A stretch of DNA of 30,025 bases from JAHCIE01 sp034431435 (lineage in GTDB: Bacteria; Chloroflexota; Anaerolineae; Epilineales; JAHCIE01), in the NCBI GenBank assembly GCA_034431435.1, contig DAOUDG010000038.1, positions 1 to 30,025 of the forward strand. Reading direction: 5' to 3'. Under the pieces are notes generated by a model that was not told the origin of the DNA, searched no databases, and was given only the letters and a program-made list of their open reading frames with translations. Shown one piece after another: positions 22,813 through 30,025 of this stretch. Made by a program: the position numbers and the translations under genes. Position 1 is the stretch's first letter. The number at the start of each line of letters is the position of its first letter.

Positions 22813-22900
22813 GTCTGCTCCTTCAGTCTGATTTTAGCGGATGACTGTGTCGAGTCCGAGGTTTGTGGTGTAAACTGTAAGTACACGTTCAGAGGTCGTC

Positions 22901-23017
22901 ATGGTGTCGCGCTACCTTACTGGAGTGGGTTCGCCCATGAACCACAGTACCCTGCTACTTCTCGCCGAGCGCGTCCAGGCTGCGCCGCGCCCCCTGCGTG
23001 GTCGCCCCGCACCATGA
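22901..23017 (+). CDS. Possible 38-residue leader ORF coupled to the GT87-like gene
   Basis: AGAGG lies five bases before ATG 22901. The frame runs 38 codons and its TGA overlaps the ATG of the membrane protein gene (ATGA at 23014-23017). The membrane-protein ATG has no ribosome site of its own, so translation of this leader may deliver ribosomes to it. The peptide is Leu-rich in the middle and Pro/Arg-rich at the end, and no family was recognised. Confidence 0.4.
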   Translation: MVSRYLTGVGSPMNHSTLLLLAERVQAAPRPLRGRPAP

Positions 23018-24300
23018 CCTTCTTGGGCATCGGCTCCCGCTGGCTTCAGAGCGTGATTCTCGGCATCGTCACCCTCTTCGCCATCGCATCCCTGGGCAAC
23101 GTCGTCTATCGCGGCTACGTCGAAGGCGGCTTCACGGGGCCGCGCTGGGGCAACGACCTGGACCAATGGTGGGCGGGCGGGCGGCTCCTCCTCCAGGGGC
23201 AGAACCCGTATGCCACCAAAGTCCCCAGCGCCGCGCCCGTCCTGCTGCTGCTGGCGCCCCTGGCCGCACTGCCGTGGGTAGCAGCCAGTGGGCTGTGGGC
23301 GATCACCAATCTCGTGCTGGCGGTCGGGTGCGTGTGGCTGATGCTGCGCCTCAACGGCGGGCGGCTGGCGTCCCTCGCCGGCGCGCTGTGTCTGGCCCTA
23401 TTCGCCGCCCTGATCGCCACCCGCCAGACGCTGGAGCTTGGTCAGATCAGCCTGCTCATCACCGCCTGCGTCCTCGCCGCGCTGCGCCTGCTGGACCATC
23501 GCCCGTGGTTGGCGGGCATCCTGCTGGGCGTCGCCCTGTCCAAGTATACCCTGACTTTCCCCTTGCTGCTGATCTGCCTGTGGGAGCGGCGCTGGAAGCC
23601 TGTTCTCGCCGCTGCCCTGACCCAGCTCGCCGCACTCGTCGCCGTGGCCCTCGTCGCGCGCACCAATCCCGTGGACATCATCCGCCGCTACCTGGACCTG
23701 TCGACGCGCATCCTGGCCCAAACCCAGGACTACTCGGTACACCTGCTCAGCCTCGGCTGGGGCGCGCCTGGCGGCGTCGCCCTGCTCGTCTCTAGCGCCG
23801 CCCTCATCGCCGTGCTAGTCGCATGGTATCGCTGGTCCACGCGCCACCCTATGGCGCGTCATACCGAATTGACGCGCCTGACGCTGCTGGGCGCGCTGAC
23901 CATGTGGAGCCTGTACGCGCTGTACCACGGGCGACAGGACGTGGTCTTCGCCTTCCTGTTCGTAGTCGTGGTCGCCTACCGGCCGAGCCGGGTCGTGCCC
24001 CCTCTGCCCCCTACCCCCCATCCACGGCGGGAGCCAGCGGGGGAAGCGGAGATGGACCGCCTCGCCCTCACTCCGCGCCAGCAGGCCGCACTCAATGTAT
24101 TCACCTGGGTCGTGCTGGCTGTGTGGACGCTCCCCCTATACGGTGTGCTGGGGCTGCCGCTGTACCGCTCCGTCTACGCCCTGACGAATGTGGCCGTCAG
24201 CCTGGTCTGGGCCGCAAGCCTCTTCCGCATCTCAACTCCCCGCCCGCCAATCGCTACCCCCTCCAGGACGGACGCATGGCCCAGCCCCCCCGCTTCCTGA
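23014..24300 (+). CDS. Polytopic GT87-like (DUF2029) mannosyltransferase-type membrane protein
   Basis: Integral membrane protein of 428 residues with about ten hydrophobic spans. It resembles GT-C-fold glycosyltransferases of family GT87/DUF2029, which use polyprenyl-phosphate sugars on the outer face of the membrane. The first outer loop carries NDLDQWWAGGRLLLQGQNPYA, with acidic residues placed as in that family's catalytic loop. LGVALSKYTLTFPLLLICLW and LYHGRQDVVFAFLF match later conserved spans. A Pro-rich, Arg-containing cytoplasmic loop occurs near residues 330-345. ATG 23014 is preferred; the open frame upstream to 22159 crosses the MOSC region and is low-complexity. Sugar and acceptor unknown. 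Confidence 0.75.
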   Translation: MTFLGIGSRWLQSVILGIVTLFAIASLGNVVYRGYVEGGFTGPRWGNDLDQWWAGGRLLLQGQNPYATKVPSAAPVLLLLAPLAALPWVAASGLWAITNLVLAVGCVWLMLRLNGGRLASLAGALCLALFAALIATRQTLELGQISLLITACVLAALRLLDHRPWLAGILLGVALSKYTLTFPLLLICLWERRWKPVLAAALTQLAALVAVALVARTNPVDIIRRYLDLSTRILAQTQDYSVHLLSLGWGAPGGVALLVSSAALIAVLVAWYRWSTRHPMARHTELTRLTLLGALTMWSLYALYHGRQDVVFAFLFVVVVAYRPSRVVPPLPPTPHPRREPAGEAEMDRLALTPRQQAALNVFTWVVLAVWTLPLYGVLGLPLYRSVYALTNVAVSLVWAASLFRISTPRPPIATPSRTDAWPSPPAS

Positions 24301-25007
24301 CCGCCGAGTGGCGCGCCCTGGTCATGCTCAACTACGCCGTGGACCCGGCTATCCTCGCGGCGCGCGTGCCCGTTGGCGTCAGCCTTGATACCTGGCAGGG
24401 GCAGACCCTCGTCAGCATGGTCGGCTTCCGCTTCCTGCGCACGCGGCTGATGGGCGCGCCCGTCCCCTTCCACACCGACTTCGACGAAGTCAACCTGCGC
24501 TTCTACGTCCGCCGCGACACCCCCACCGAGGCGCGGCGCGGCGTCGTCTTCGTCAAGGAGATCGTGCCGTTACCCGCCCTGGCCTGGGTGGCGCGCGCCG
24601 TCTACAACGAGAACTACGTCGCCCTCCCCATGCGCCATGTCGTGAGCCTGCCGACCACGGCGGCCGACCGCGGCCGCATCGCCTACGAGTGGCGACTCAA
24701 CGGGCACTGGAACCACCTGGCCGCCGCGATCGAGGGCGAGCCGTCGCCCCTCGCCCCCGGTTCGGAGGCTGAGTTCATCACCGAGCATTACTGGGGCTAC
24801 GCCCGCCAGCGCGACGGCTCAACCCTCGAATACGGCGTCGAGCATCCCCGCTGGAACGTCTGGCGCGCGACGAGCGCCGCATTCGAGTGTGACGTGGCCG
24901 CCCTGTATGGCGCGGAATTCGCACCGTTCCTGTCGCGCCCGCCCACGTCCGCCTTCGTCGCCGACGGCTCGCCCGTGGTGGTGCGGCGCGGCGTGCCGCT
25001 GGTGTAG
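24276..25007 (+). CDS. DUF2071 (YqjF-like) protein
   Basis: Protein of 243 residues in the DUF2071/YqjF family, whose biochemical role is unknown. Family-like segments are FLTAEWRALVMLNYAVDPA near the start, LVSMVGFRFLRTRLMG, FDEVNLRFYVRR, GVVFVKEIVPLPALAWVAR, the ITEHYWGYARQRDG block and YGVEHPRWNVW. AGGACGG precedes ATG 24276, which overlaps the end of the GT87-like gene by 25 bases, so the two are probably co-translated. No signal peptide or membrane span is seen. Confidence 0.83.
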   Translation: MAQPPRFLTAEWRALVMLNYAVDPAILAARVPVGVSLDTWQGQTLVSMVGFRFLRTRLMGAPVPFHTDFDEVNLRFYVRRDTPTEARRGVVFVKEIVPLPALAWVARAVYNENYVALPMRHVVSLPTTAADRGRIAYEWRLNGHWNHLAAAIEGEPSPLAPGSEAEFITEHYWGYARQRDGSTLEYGVEHPRWNVWRATSAAFECDVAALYGAEFAPFLSRPPTSAFVADGSPVVVRRGVPLV

Positions 25008-25023
25008 GCACGGAGGACTCGCA

Positions 25024-25436
25024 ATGAACCCGCCCCTGCTCCCGCGCCGCCTGCCGCAAGGCCCCGTGCTTGGCGCGAAAGCTAGCTTCACCCGCACCCT
25101 CACCGAGGCCGACGTATTGCCCCCGGTCTGCTCACCGCGAGCCTGCTGACCCACCTGGGCGGGCTGTGGGCCTTTCTCGCCACCGACATGCGCTTTCGCT
25201 TCAAGGCGCCGGTCTACATCGGCGACACCGTCACCGCCGAGGCGGTCGTGGCCGAGGTGGACGAGGCGCGCGGCTGGGTGCGCCTCGACGGCCGCTGCGT
25301 GACCCACGACGGCCGCGAGGCGCTGGCCGCCGAAATCCGCGGCTTCCCCGGCCGGTTCGCCGACTGGCATCCGACGGTCGCCCGCCCGCTTGCCTCCTTG
25401 CGGCTTTGGTGTACAATAGGTCACACCCTGGCCTGA
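25024..25436 (+). pseudogene. Decayed MaoC/hot-dog hydratase-like gene
   Basis: Remnant of a hot-dog-fold MaoC-like dehydratase or thioesterase. The frame from ATG 25024 gives GAKASFTRTLTEAD, the normal start of such a domain. The sequence then jumps into another frame reading RIAPGLLTASLLTHL and continuing MRFRFKAPVYIGDTVTAEAVV to a stop at 25434-25436. The missing middle would hold the hydratase motif (GD-x-NP-x-H) with about 25-35 residues. One deletion near 25113 explains both the lost segment and the frame change. The promoter of the next gene lies in its 3' end. It was probably once co-functional with the downstream acyl-CoA ligase in fatty or acyl-CoA metabolism. Confidence 0.7.
25390..25417 (+). 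promoter_or_regulatory. Probable promoter for the acyl-CoA ligase gene
   Basis: TTGCCT (25390-25395) and TACAAT (25412-25417) are 16 bp apart. Transcription would start near 25424, about 50 bases before ATG 25476. It lies inside the 3' end of the decayed MaoC-like gene. Confidence 0.5.
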
Positions 25437-25475
25437 CTCCCGCGCTGCTGTTGAGTGAGCATAGGAGGCGCACCG

Positions 25476-27047
25476 ATGGAAATCCCCCTGACCCCCCTGG
25501 AGTTCGCCCGCCGCGCCCGCCGCCTGTACCCCGACCGCGAGGCCGTCGTCGACGGCGACCTGCGCTACAGCTACCGCGAGTTCTTCGACCGTTGCGACCG
25601 CTGGTCGGCCGCGTTGCAGGTGTTCGGCGTCAGGCCCGGCGACCGCGTGGCGACCATCGCGCCCAACACCCACGCCCAGCTCGAAGCCTTCTACGCCGTG
25701 CCCCAGGTCGGCGCGGTGGTCGTGCCCATCAACTACCGCCTCATCCCCGACGATTTCGCCTACATCATCAACCACAGCGGCTCGCGGGTCGTGTGCGTCC
25801 ACAGCGACTACCTCGACGCCGTGGACAGCATCCGCGACCAGTTACCCCACGTCGAGCATTTCGTCGCCTTCGAGGGCCACCAGGACGGCTGGCTCGACTA
25901 CGAGGCCATCATCGCCGCCACCGCGCCCGACTTCGAGCGCCCAGCCATTGCCGAGGGCGACCTCATCGCCATCAACTACACCAGCGGCACGACGGCCCGC
26001 CCCAAGGGCGTCATGATCACCCACCGCAACGCCTATCTCAATGTCCTGGGCACGCTGGCCCACCACCCGATGCACCCCGGCGACCGCTACCTGTGGACGC
26101 TGCCCATGTTCCACGCCAACGGCTGGACCTTCGTCTGGATTGTCACGGCGCGGGGGGCGTGCCACGTCTGCCTGCGTAAGGTCGAGCCGCGCGCCATCTT
26201 CGAGTTGGTCAGCGGCGAGGGCATCACCATGTTCTGCGCCGCGCCGACCGTCCTCATCGGTATCGCCAACGCGTCCGAGGTCATGCGACGCGACGCCCCG
26301 CGCGGCGTGCGCCTGCTCACGGCCGGCGCGCCGCCCGCCGCCGCCACCATCGAGCGCATCGAGGGCGAACTGGGCTGGGAGCTGACCCAGGTGTACGGCC
26401 TGACCGAGACGTCGCCCTTCATCACTATCTGCGAGCCGCGCCCCGAGCATGGCGACCTATCGCCCCGCGACCTGGCGACCATCAAGGCGCGGCAGGGCGT
26501 CGAGCTAATCAGCAGCGGCGAGTTGCTGGTGGTGGACGCCCAGGATCGCGAGGTTCCCCATGACGGGCAGACGCTGGGCGAAATCGTCGTGCAGGGTAAC
26601 GTGGTGATGAAGGGCTACTTCAACGATCCGGAGGCCACTAACCGCGCCATCCGCGACGGCTGGTTCCATACCGGCGACGCGGCCGTCGTCCACCCCGACG
26701 GCTACGTCGAGATTCGTGACCGTATCAAGGACGTCATCATCAGCGGTGGCGAGAACATCTCGTCGGTCGAGGTGGAGGGCGTGCTGCTGCGCCACCCAGC
26801 GGTGCAGGAGGTCGCCATCGTCGGAATGCCCCATGAGAAGTGGGGGGAAGCGCCCCACGCCTTCGTCGTCCTCAAGCCGGGCGCGACGGCCACCGCCGAC
26901 GAGCTGCGCGAGTATGTGCGCGCCCATCTGGCCCACTTCAAGGCCCCCCAGTGGATCACCTTCGTGGACGAGCTGCCCAAGACAGCGACGGGCAAGATTC
27001 AAAAGTACGTCCTGCGCGGCGGTCGCGCCGCCATCGCCACCCAGTAG
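25476..27047 (+). CDS. AMP-dependent acyl-CoA synthetase/ligase
   Basis: ANL-superfamily acyl-CoA ligase, 523 residues, activating a carboxylic acid first to acyl-AMP and then to acyl-CoA. Motifs are the P-loop YTSGTTARPKGV, the A5 motif YGLTETSPF, GWFHTGD with the ATP-ribose Asp, and the hinge and catalytic region RIKDVIISGGENISS, ending in the A10 Lys of LPKTATGKIQKY. It lies in the medium/long-chain fatty-acyl or DmdB-like branch; substrate length is not certain. AGGAGG (25463-25468) lies seven bases before ATG 25476, and a GTG at 25455 is in frame but poorly placed. It has its own promoter and lies next to a decayed MaoC-like gene. Confidence 0.92.
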   Translation: MEIPLTPLEFARRARRLYPDREAVVDGDLRYSYREFFDRCDRWSAALQVFGVRPGDRVATIAPNTHAQLEAFYAVPQVGAVVVPINYRLIPDDFAYIINHSGSRVVCVHSDYLDAVDSIRDQLPHVEHFVAFEGHQDGWLDYEAIIAATAPDFERPAIAEGDLIAINYTSGTTARPKGVMITHRNAYLNVLGTLAHHPMHPGDRYLWTLPMFHANGWTFVWIVTARGACHVCLRKVEPRAIFELVSGEGITMFCAAPTVLIGIANASEVMRRDAPRGVRLLTAGAPPAAATIERIEGELGWELTQVYGLTETSPFITICEPRPEHGDLSPRDLATIKARQGVELISSGELLVVDAQDREVPHDGQTLGEIVVQGNVVMKGYFNDPEATNRAIRDGWFHTGDAAVVHPDGYVEIRDRIKDVIISGGENISSVEVEGVLLRHPAVQEVAIVGMPHEKWGEAPHAFVVLKPGATATADELREYVRAHLAHFKAPQWITFVDELPKTATGKIQKYVLRGGRAAIATQ

Positions 27048-27091
27048 GGACGACCCGCGCCGTAGAGACGCGCCGTTGGTAGAGAGGCTGC

Positions 27092-27751
27092 ATGTCAGTA
27101 AAGACTCACGCCATTGCCCGGCTCCAGGCGGCGCATTGTGCCGAGGCCGCCGAGACGCTCACCCGCGCCTTCGCCGACGATCCCATCTATACCTACGTCT
27201 TCCCCGACTCTGACACCCGCCTGCGCGCCACTCGCCGCATGTGGGAGGCGCTACTCGCCGCCGGGCTGCGCTATGGCGAGGTCTACACGACGCCGACACG
27301 GCAAGGGATAGCCTGCTGGATGGCGCCCGGTCGCACGGAGATGACCCTGGTGCAGCAGGCCCGCACAGGGTTCGGCCTGGTGCGGGCCATCTTCGCCTTT
27401 CCCGCCGCGTCGCGGCAGCGATTTTACGGCATCGCCCGCTACACCGACGAGCTGCGCCGGCGAGACATGCAGCGCCCCTTCTGGTATCTATGGGTCATCG
27501 GCGTAGACCCGGCCTGCCAGGGCCAGGGCATCGGCAGCCAACTCATGCAGCCGGTCCTGGCGCGGGCCGATGCCCAGGGGTTGCCCTGCTACCTTGAGAC
27601 GGAAACCGAGCGCAATGTCGCCTTCTACGAGCGGTGCGGCTTCCGGGTGCTGCGGTCGGGGCAGGCGCCGGGTCACCCCATTCGCCTGTGGACGATGGTT
27701 CGTAAGGCGCGGCCGGTCGGCGAGAGCGAGCCGGCCCATCTACCGACGTGA
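27092..27751 (+). CDS. GNAT-family N-acetyltransferase
   Basis: GCN5-related N-acetyltransferase of 219 residues. The acetyl-CoA-binding motif A is VIGVDPACQGQGIGSQLM (about residues 132-149), and the C-terminal LPCYLETETERNVAFYERCGF is the usual motif B region. The N-terminal part (AETLTRAFADDPIYTYVFPD) matches the group of GNATs annotated near MarR or puromycin acetyltransferase relatives. GAGAGG precedes ATG 27092. It follows the acyl-CoA ligase by 44 bases and may be co-transcribed with it. Target amine unknown. Confidence 0.9.
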   Translation: MSVKTHAIARLQAAHCAEAAETLTRAFADDPIYTYVFPDSDTRLRATRRMWEALLAAGLRYGEVYTTPTRQGIACWMAPGRTEMTLVQQARTGFGLVRAIFAFPAASRQRFYGIARYTDELRRRDMQRPFWYLWVIGVDPACQGQGIGSQLMQPVLARADAQGLPCYLETETERNVAFYERCGFRVLRSGQAPGHPIRLWTMVRKARPVGESEPAHLPT

Positions 27752-27865
27752 GGCGGACGGCGAAGCCATGAAGCATGGAGGCCCTTCCACCCGCGGTCAT
27801 GGCTCATCATCCGCGTATCGATATACTGAGCAAGCATCTGCCTTTCCTCTGACCCTGACTCAGGT

Positions 27866-29878
27866 TCACACCACGACGTTCACCAACCGTCGCGGGACGA
27901 CGATGACCCGGCGCGGGGCGCGTCCCGCCAGCGTAGTCACGACGCCCGGCGCGGCCAGCGCCACCTGGCGCACCGTCGCCTCGTCGTCGGCGGCGGCGAC
28001 CACCACCCGCGCCACGGCCTTGCCGTTGACCTGCACGACCAACTCCACCGCCTCGACAACAACGCTCTTTCCCACCTCCGGCCACGGCGCAGCGTGGACG
28101 CTGGTGGTGTGACCCAGCCGCGCCCACAGCTCCTCGGCGATGAAGGGCGCAAAGGGCGCCAGGACGGCGATGAACGTCTCGACCTCAGCGCGCCAGCCGG
28201 GCGGCGGGTCATCGGCCTGCGCCGCCAGCCGTCGGCTGTGCTCCATCAGCGCGGCGATGGCGGTGTTGAAGCGGAAGCTGTCAATGGCGTCGGTGACGCG
28301 CGTACCCAGGTCCAGGGCCGATGGCTCTGTCGCCCGGCGCGACGAAGGACGAACGGCCAACGACGAATCGGGGACTTCTGACTCGTCCCCGGTCTTGGGT
28401 CCGTGGTCGCCAGCATCGCCCCACGCTCCACGCTCCACGCTCGCCGCTGTCAGGCCCAGCGCCCACACCCGCGCCAGGAATCGCTCCACCCCGGCCATGC
28501 CGTCCGCCTGCCACGTCGTCGGCTCGTCGAAGGGGGCCATGAACAGCGTGTGCAGGCGCAGCGCGTCCGCGCCGTGGGCGTCGATCACGGTGTCGGGACT
28601 GATGATATTGCGGCGCGACTTGGACATGCGCTTGCCATCGGGCGCGTGTAGCACGCCCTGGGAGCGCAGGCGCGGAAATGGCTCGTCGAAGGCAATCAGC
28701 CCCAGGTCGTATAGCGCCTTCGTCCAGAAGCGGGCATACAGCAGGTGACTGACGGCGTGCTCCGCGCCGCCCACGTACAGGTCCACCGGCAGCCAGGCGG
28801 CCACCGCCGCCGGGTCGAAGGGGCCGTCGTGATAGTGGGGGTTGGCGAAGCGCAGGAAGTACCACGATGAGCAGGCGAAGCCGCCCATGGTATCTGTCTC
28901 GCGCCGCGCCGCGCCGCCGCACGTTGGGCACGTGGTAGCCACAAAGGCGGCCACGTTCGCCAGTGGCGACTGGCCGTCGCCGTGGGGGCGGTAGTCGTCG
29001 ATGGGCGGCAGCTGCACCGGCAGCCCGGCGTCTGGCACGGGGACCAGGCCGCAGCGGGAGCAGTGGACGATGGGGATAGGCACGCCCCAATACCGCTGGC
29101 GGGAGATTAGCCAGTCGCGCAGGCCATCAATCCAGTTGCGCTGTAGCGTCTTGATGTGGGTGGGCCAGTCCAACCGTTCCAGGTCGGCGCGCAGGCGATC
29201 GGCATAAGCGGTGATGCGGAAGAACCACTGGGCGCGTACCTGACTCACGACCGGCTGGTGGCAGCGCCAGCACGCCCCCTGCTCGACCTCCTCGTTCGCC
29301 AGCACCGTCTGGCACGTCGCACACCAGTTCACCGGCGCAGCGGCGCGGTAGGCCAGCCCGCGCTCGACCAGGCGCAGAAAGATCCACTGCGTCCAGCGGT
29401 AGTAGGTCGGGTCGCAGGACCATATTTCGCGCTCCCAGTCGTAGGAGCAGCCCAGCCGCGTCATCTGGCGGCGGTAGGTGGCGGTGTAGGCGGCGATAGA
29501 GTCGGCGGGGTGGATGCCGCGGCTGATGGCCTCGTTCTCGGCGGGCAGGCCGAAGGCGTCCCAGCCCATAGGGTGCAGGACGGCGTAGCCCTGGCGGCGT
29601 TTCAGGCGCGACACGACATCGGTGGGAATGTAATTGCGGGCATGGCCGACGCTCAGGCCCGCGCCGGACGGGTAGGGGAAGAAGTCCAGGCAGTAGAACT
29701 TGCCGCGCGAGGCGGCGGCCGGGTCAGGCGTGCGGTCAGCGTGGGTCTCGGCCCAACGGGCCGTCCAGCGCGCCTCGATCTCGGCGGGGGCATAGGCTGG
29801 GGTTACGCGAGTCCCATGTGAGTTGTCTCCTTGTGCGTGTTGACTGTTGGCGGACCACTGACGATCGACAACGGCCAC
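27866..29878 (-). CDS. leuS: Leucyl-tRNA synthetase lacking the CP1 editing domain
   Basis: Class I synthetase charging tRNA-Leu. The protein is 670 residues from GTG 29878; bacterial LeuRS is usually 800-870. The catalytic core is clear: FPYPSGAGLSVGHARNY (SVGH in place of HVGH/HIGH), VLHPMGWDAFGLPAENEAI and the KMSKS loop GKRMSKSRRN near 418-421. Zinc-type Cys pairs are WCATC/CWRC (186-206), HCSRC and CPTC. At LQRNWIDGLRDWLISRQRYWG the sequence goes directly from NWI to LRDWLISRQ (about residue 251). In other bacteria ~180 residues of CP1 hydrolytic editing domain with T-rich and GTG-Asp motifs intervene there. Residues ~481-521 are a low-complexity insert before the anticodon-binding domain. 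The annotated start gives a ~27-residue N-terminal extension; a well-spaced AAGGAG precedes an out-of-frame ATG at about 29816. Confidence 0.9.
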   Translation of the reverse strand: MAVVDRQWSANSQHAQGDNSHGTRVTPAYAPAEIEARWTARWAETHADRTPDPAAASRGKFYCLDFFPYPSGAGLSVGHARNYIPTDVVSRLKRRQGYAVLHPMGWDAFGLPAENEAISRGIHPADSIAAYTATYRRQMTRLGCSYDWEREIWSCDPTYYRWTQWIFLRLVERGLAYRAAAPVNWCATCQTVLANEEVEQGACWRCHQPVVSQVRAQWFFRITAYADRLRADLERLDWPTHIKTLQRNWIDGLRDWLISRQRYWGVPIPIVHCSRCGLVPVPDAGLPVQLPPIDDYRPHGDGQSPLANVAAFVATTCPTCGGAARRETDTMGGFACSSWYFLRFANPHYHDGPFDPAAVAAWLPVDLYVGGAEHAVSHLLYARFWTKALYDLGLIAFDEPFPRLRSQGVLHAPDGKRMSKSRRNIISPDTVIDAHGADALRLHTLFMAPFDEPTTWQADGMAGVERFLARVWALGLTAASVERGAWGDAGDHGPKTGDESEVPDSSLAVRPSSRRATEPSALDLGTRVTDAIDSFRFNTAIAALMEHSRRLAAQADDPPPGWRAEVETFIAVLAPFAPFIAEELWARLGHTTSVHAAPWPEVGKSVVVEAVELVVQVNGKAVARVVVAAADDEATVRQVALAAPGVVTTLAGRAPRRVIVVPRRLVNVVV
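28316..28438 (-). other. In-frame low-complexity insert within leuS
   Basis: About 120 bases, encoding roughly residues 481-521 of LeuRS, are unlike normal synthetase sequence. The plus strand shows repetitive text such as CCACGCTCCACGCTCCACGC and CGACGAAGGACGAACGG. It joins the catalytic body to the anticodon-binding helices and keeps frame. It may come from insertion of an intergenic repeat, tolerated because that joint is a surface loop. Confidence 0.5.
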
Positions 29879-29880
29879 CG

Positions 29881-30024
29881 CTAAACTGATTCCAAGGTGA
29901 GATCTACATGCGGCATGAGGGTAGTCAACTGATCAGCCGTCGCCAGCAGCGCATCGGCGCGCGACTGCAGGACGGTGTGGCAGCGCTGCTTGACCTCGGC
30001 AGTGCGGTCGGCCAGGCCCGCCAG
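29881..30024 (-). CDS. Tail of an unrecognised protein (5' outside window)
   Basis: The minus-strand frame entering from the right edge is open for 47 codons and ends with TAG at 29881-29883, two bases before the leuS GTG. The visible end (LAGLADRTAEVKQRCHTV through the C-terminal LTLESV) is Ala/Leu-rich and probably helical. It is too short to assign. Its closeness to leuS suggests co-transcription and possible translational coupling. Confidence 0.45.
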   Translation of the reverse strand: MAGLADRTAEVKQRCHTVLQSRADALLATADQLTTLMPHVDLTLESV

Positions 30025-30025
30025 G

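Noticed and set aside
22831..22836. TAAAAT as the -10 box of the MOSC gene
   Set aside because: No matching -35 box and a start too close to the ribosome site; too weak to list as a feature.
22159..23013. Long upstream extension of the GT87-like frame
   Set aside because: It runs across the antisense of the MOSC gene, is Arg/Pro/His-rich and has no ribosome site; the membrane protein starts at 23014.

Overview
The window is GC-rich, densely coded bacterial chromosome. It looks like a member of the Chloroflexota: an Agl-type alpha-glucoside transporter with an Ala/Pro-rich lipoprotein linker, a CHAT protease carrying an effector-associated domain, a caspase-like gene, GC-rich intergenic hairpin repeats, and the ffh-rpsP-khpA-rimM order all fit. 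This assignment is inferred from gene content. No phage, insertion sequence, CRISPR array, tRNA or rRNA gene was seen.

Layout. (1) 1-5980, plus strand: AglE-like binding protein (5' end outside the window), two permeases and an amylosucrase-type GH13 enzyme, i.e. sugar import and transglucosylation. (2) 6072-8692, minus strand: ffh, rpsP, khpA and rimM, a translation and protein-targeting operon with its own promoter. (3) 8799-13505, minus strand: three protease-like genes transcribed as CHAT (intact His/Cys), EAD-CHAT (Cys absent) and caspase-like peptidase, behind a perfect TATAAT lying inside an inverted repeat. A DsrE-like gene lies upstream. (4) 14153-19157, plus strand: PepSY protein with an Asp/His repeat tail, small membrane protein, ApbE, ferric-reductase-like haem membrane protein, OmpR-family regulator and histidine kinase. 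The promoter carries four CTTAA motifs exactly 11 bp apart. (5) 19196-19849: consensus promoter, then a terminator in the leader, then a cold-inducible-type RRM protein. (6) 19965-22812, minus strand: M20 peptidase, a possible 21-residue peptide, a ring-cleaving-dioxygenase-like VOC protein and a MOSC protein. (7) 22901-27751, plus strand: a leader ORF coupled to a GT87-like membrane protein, a DUF2071 protein, a decayed MaoC-like gene, an acyl-CoA ligase and a GNAT acetyltransferase. (8) 27866-29878, minus strand: a leucyl-tRNA synthetase that lacks the whole CP1 editing domain, preceded by the tail of an unrecognised gene.

The strongest candidates for something new are the editing-less LeuRS, the CHAT/EAD-CHAT/caspase set with its operator-like promoter, and the two-component-controlled PepSY/ApbE/haem operon, where the PepSY tail and the kinase sensor share the same unusual Asp/His-rich composition.
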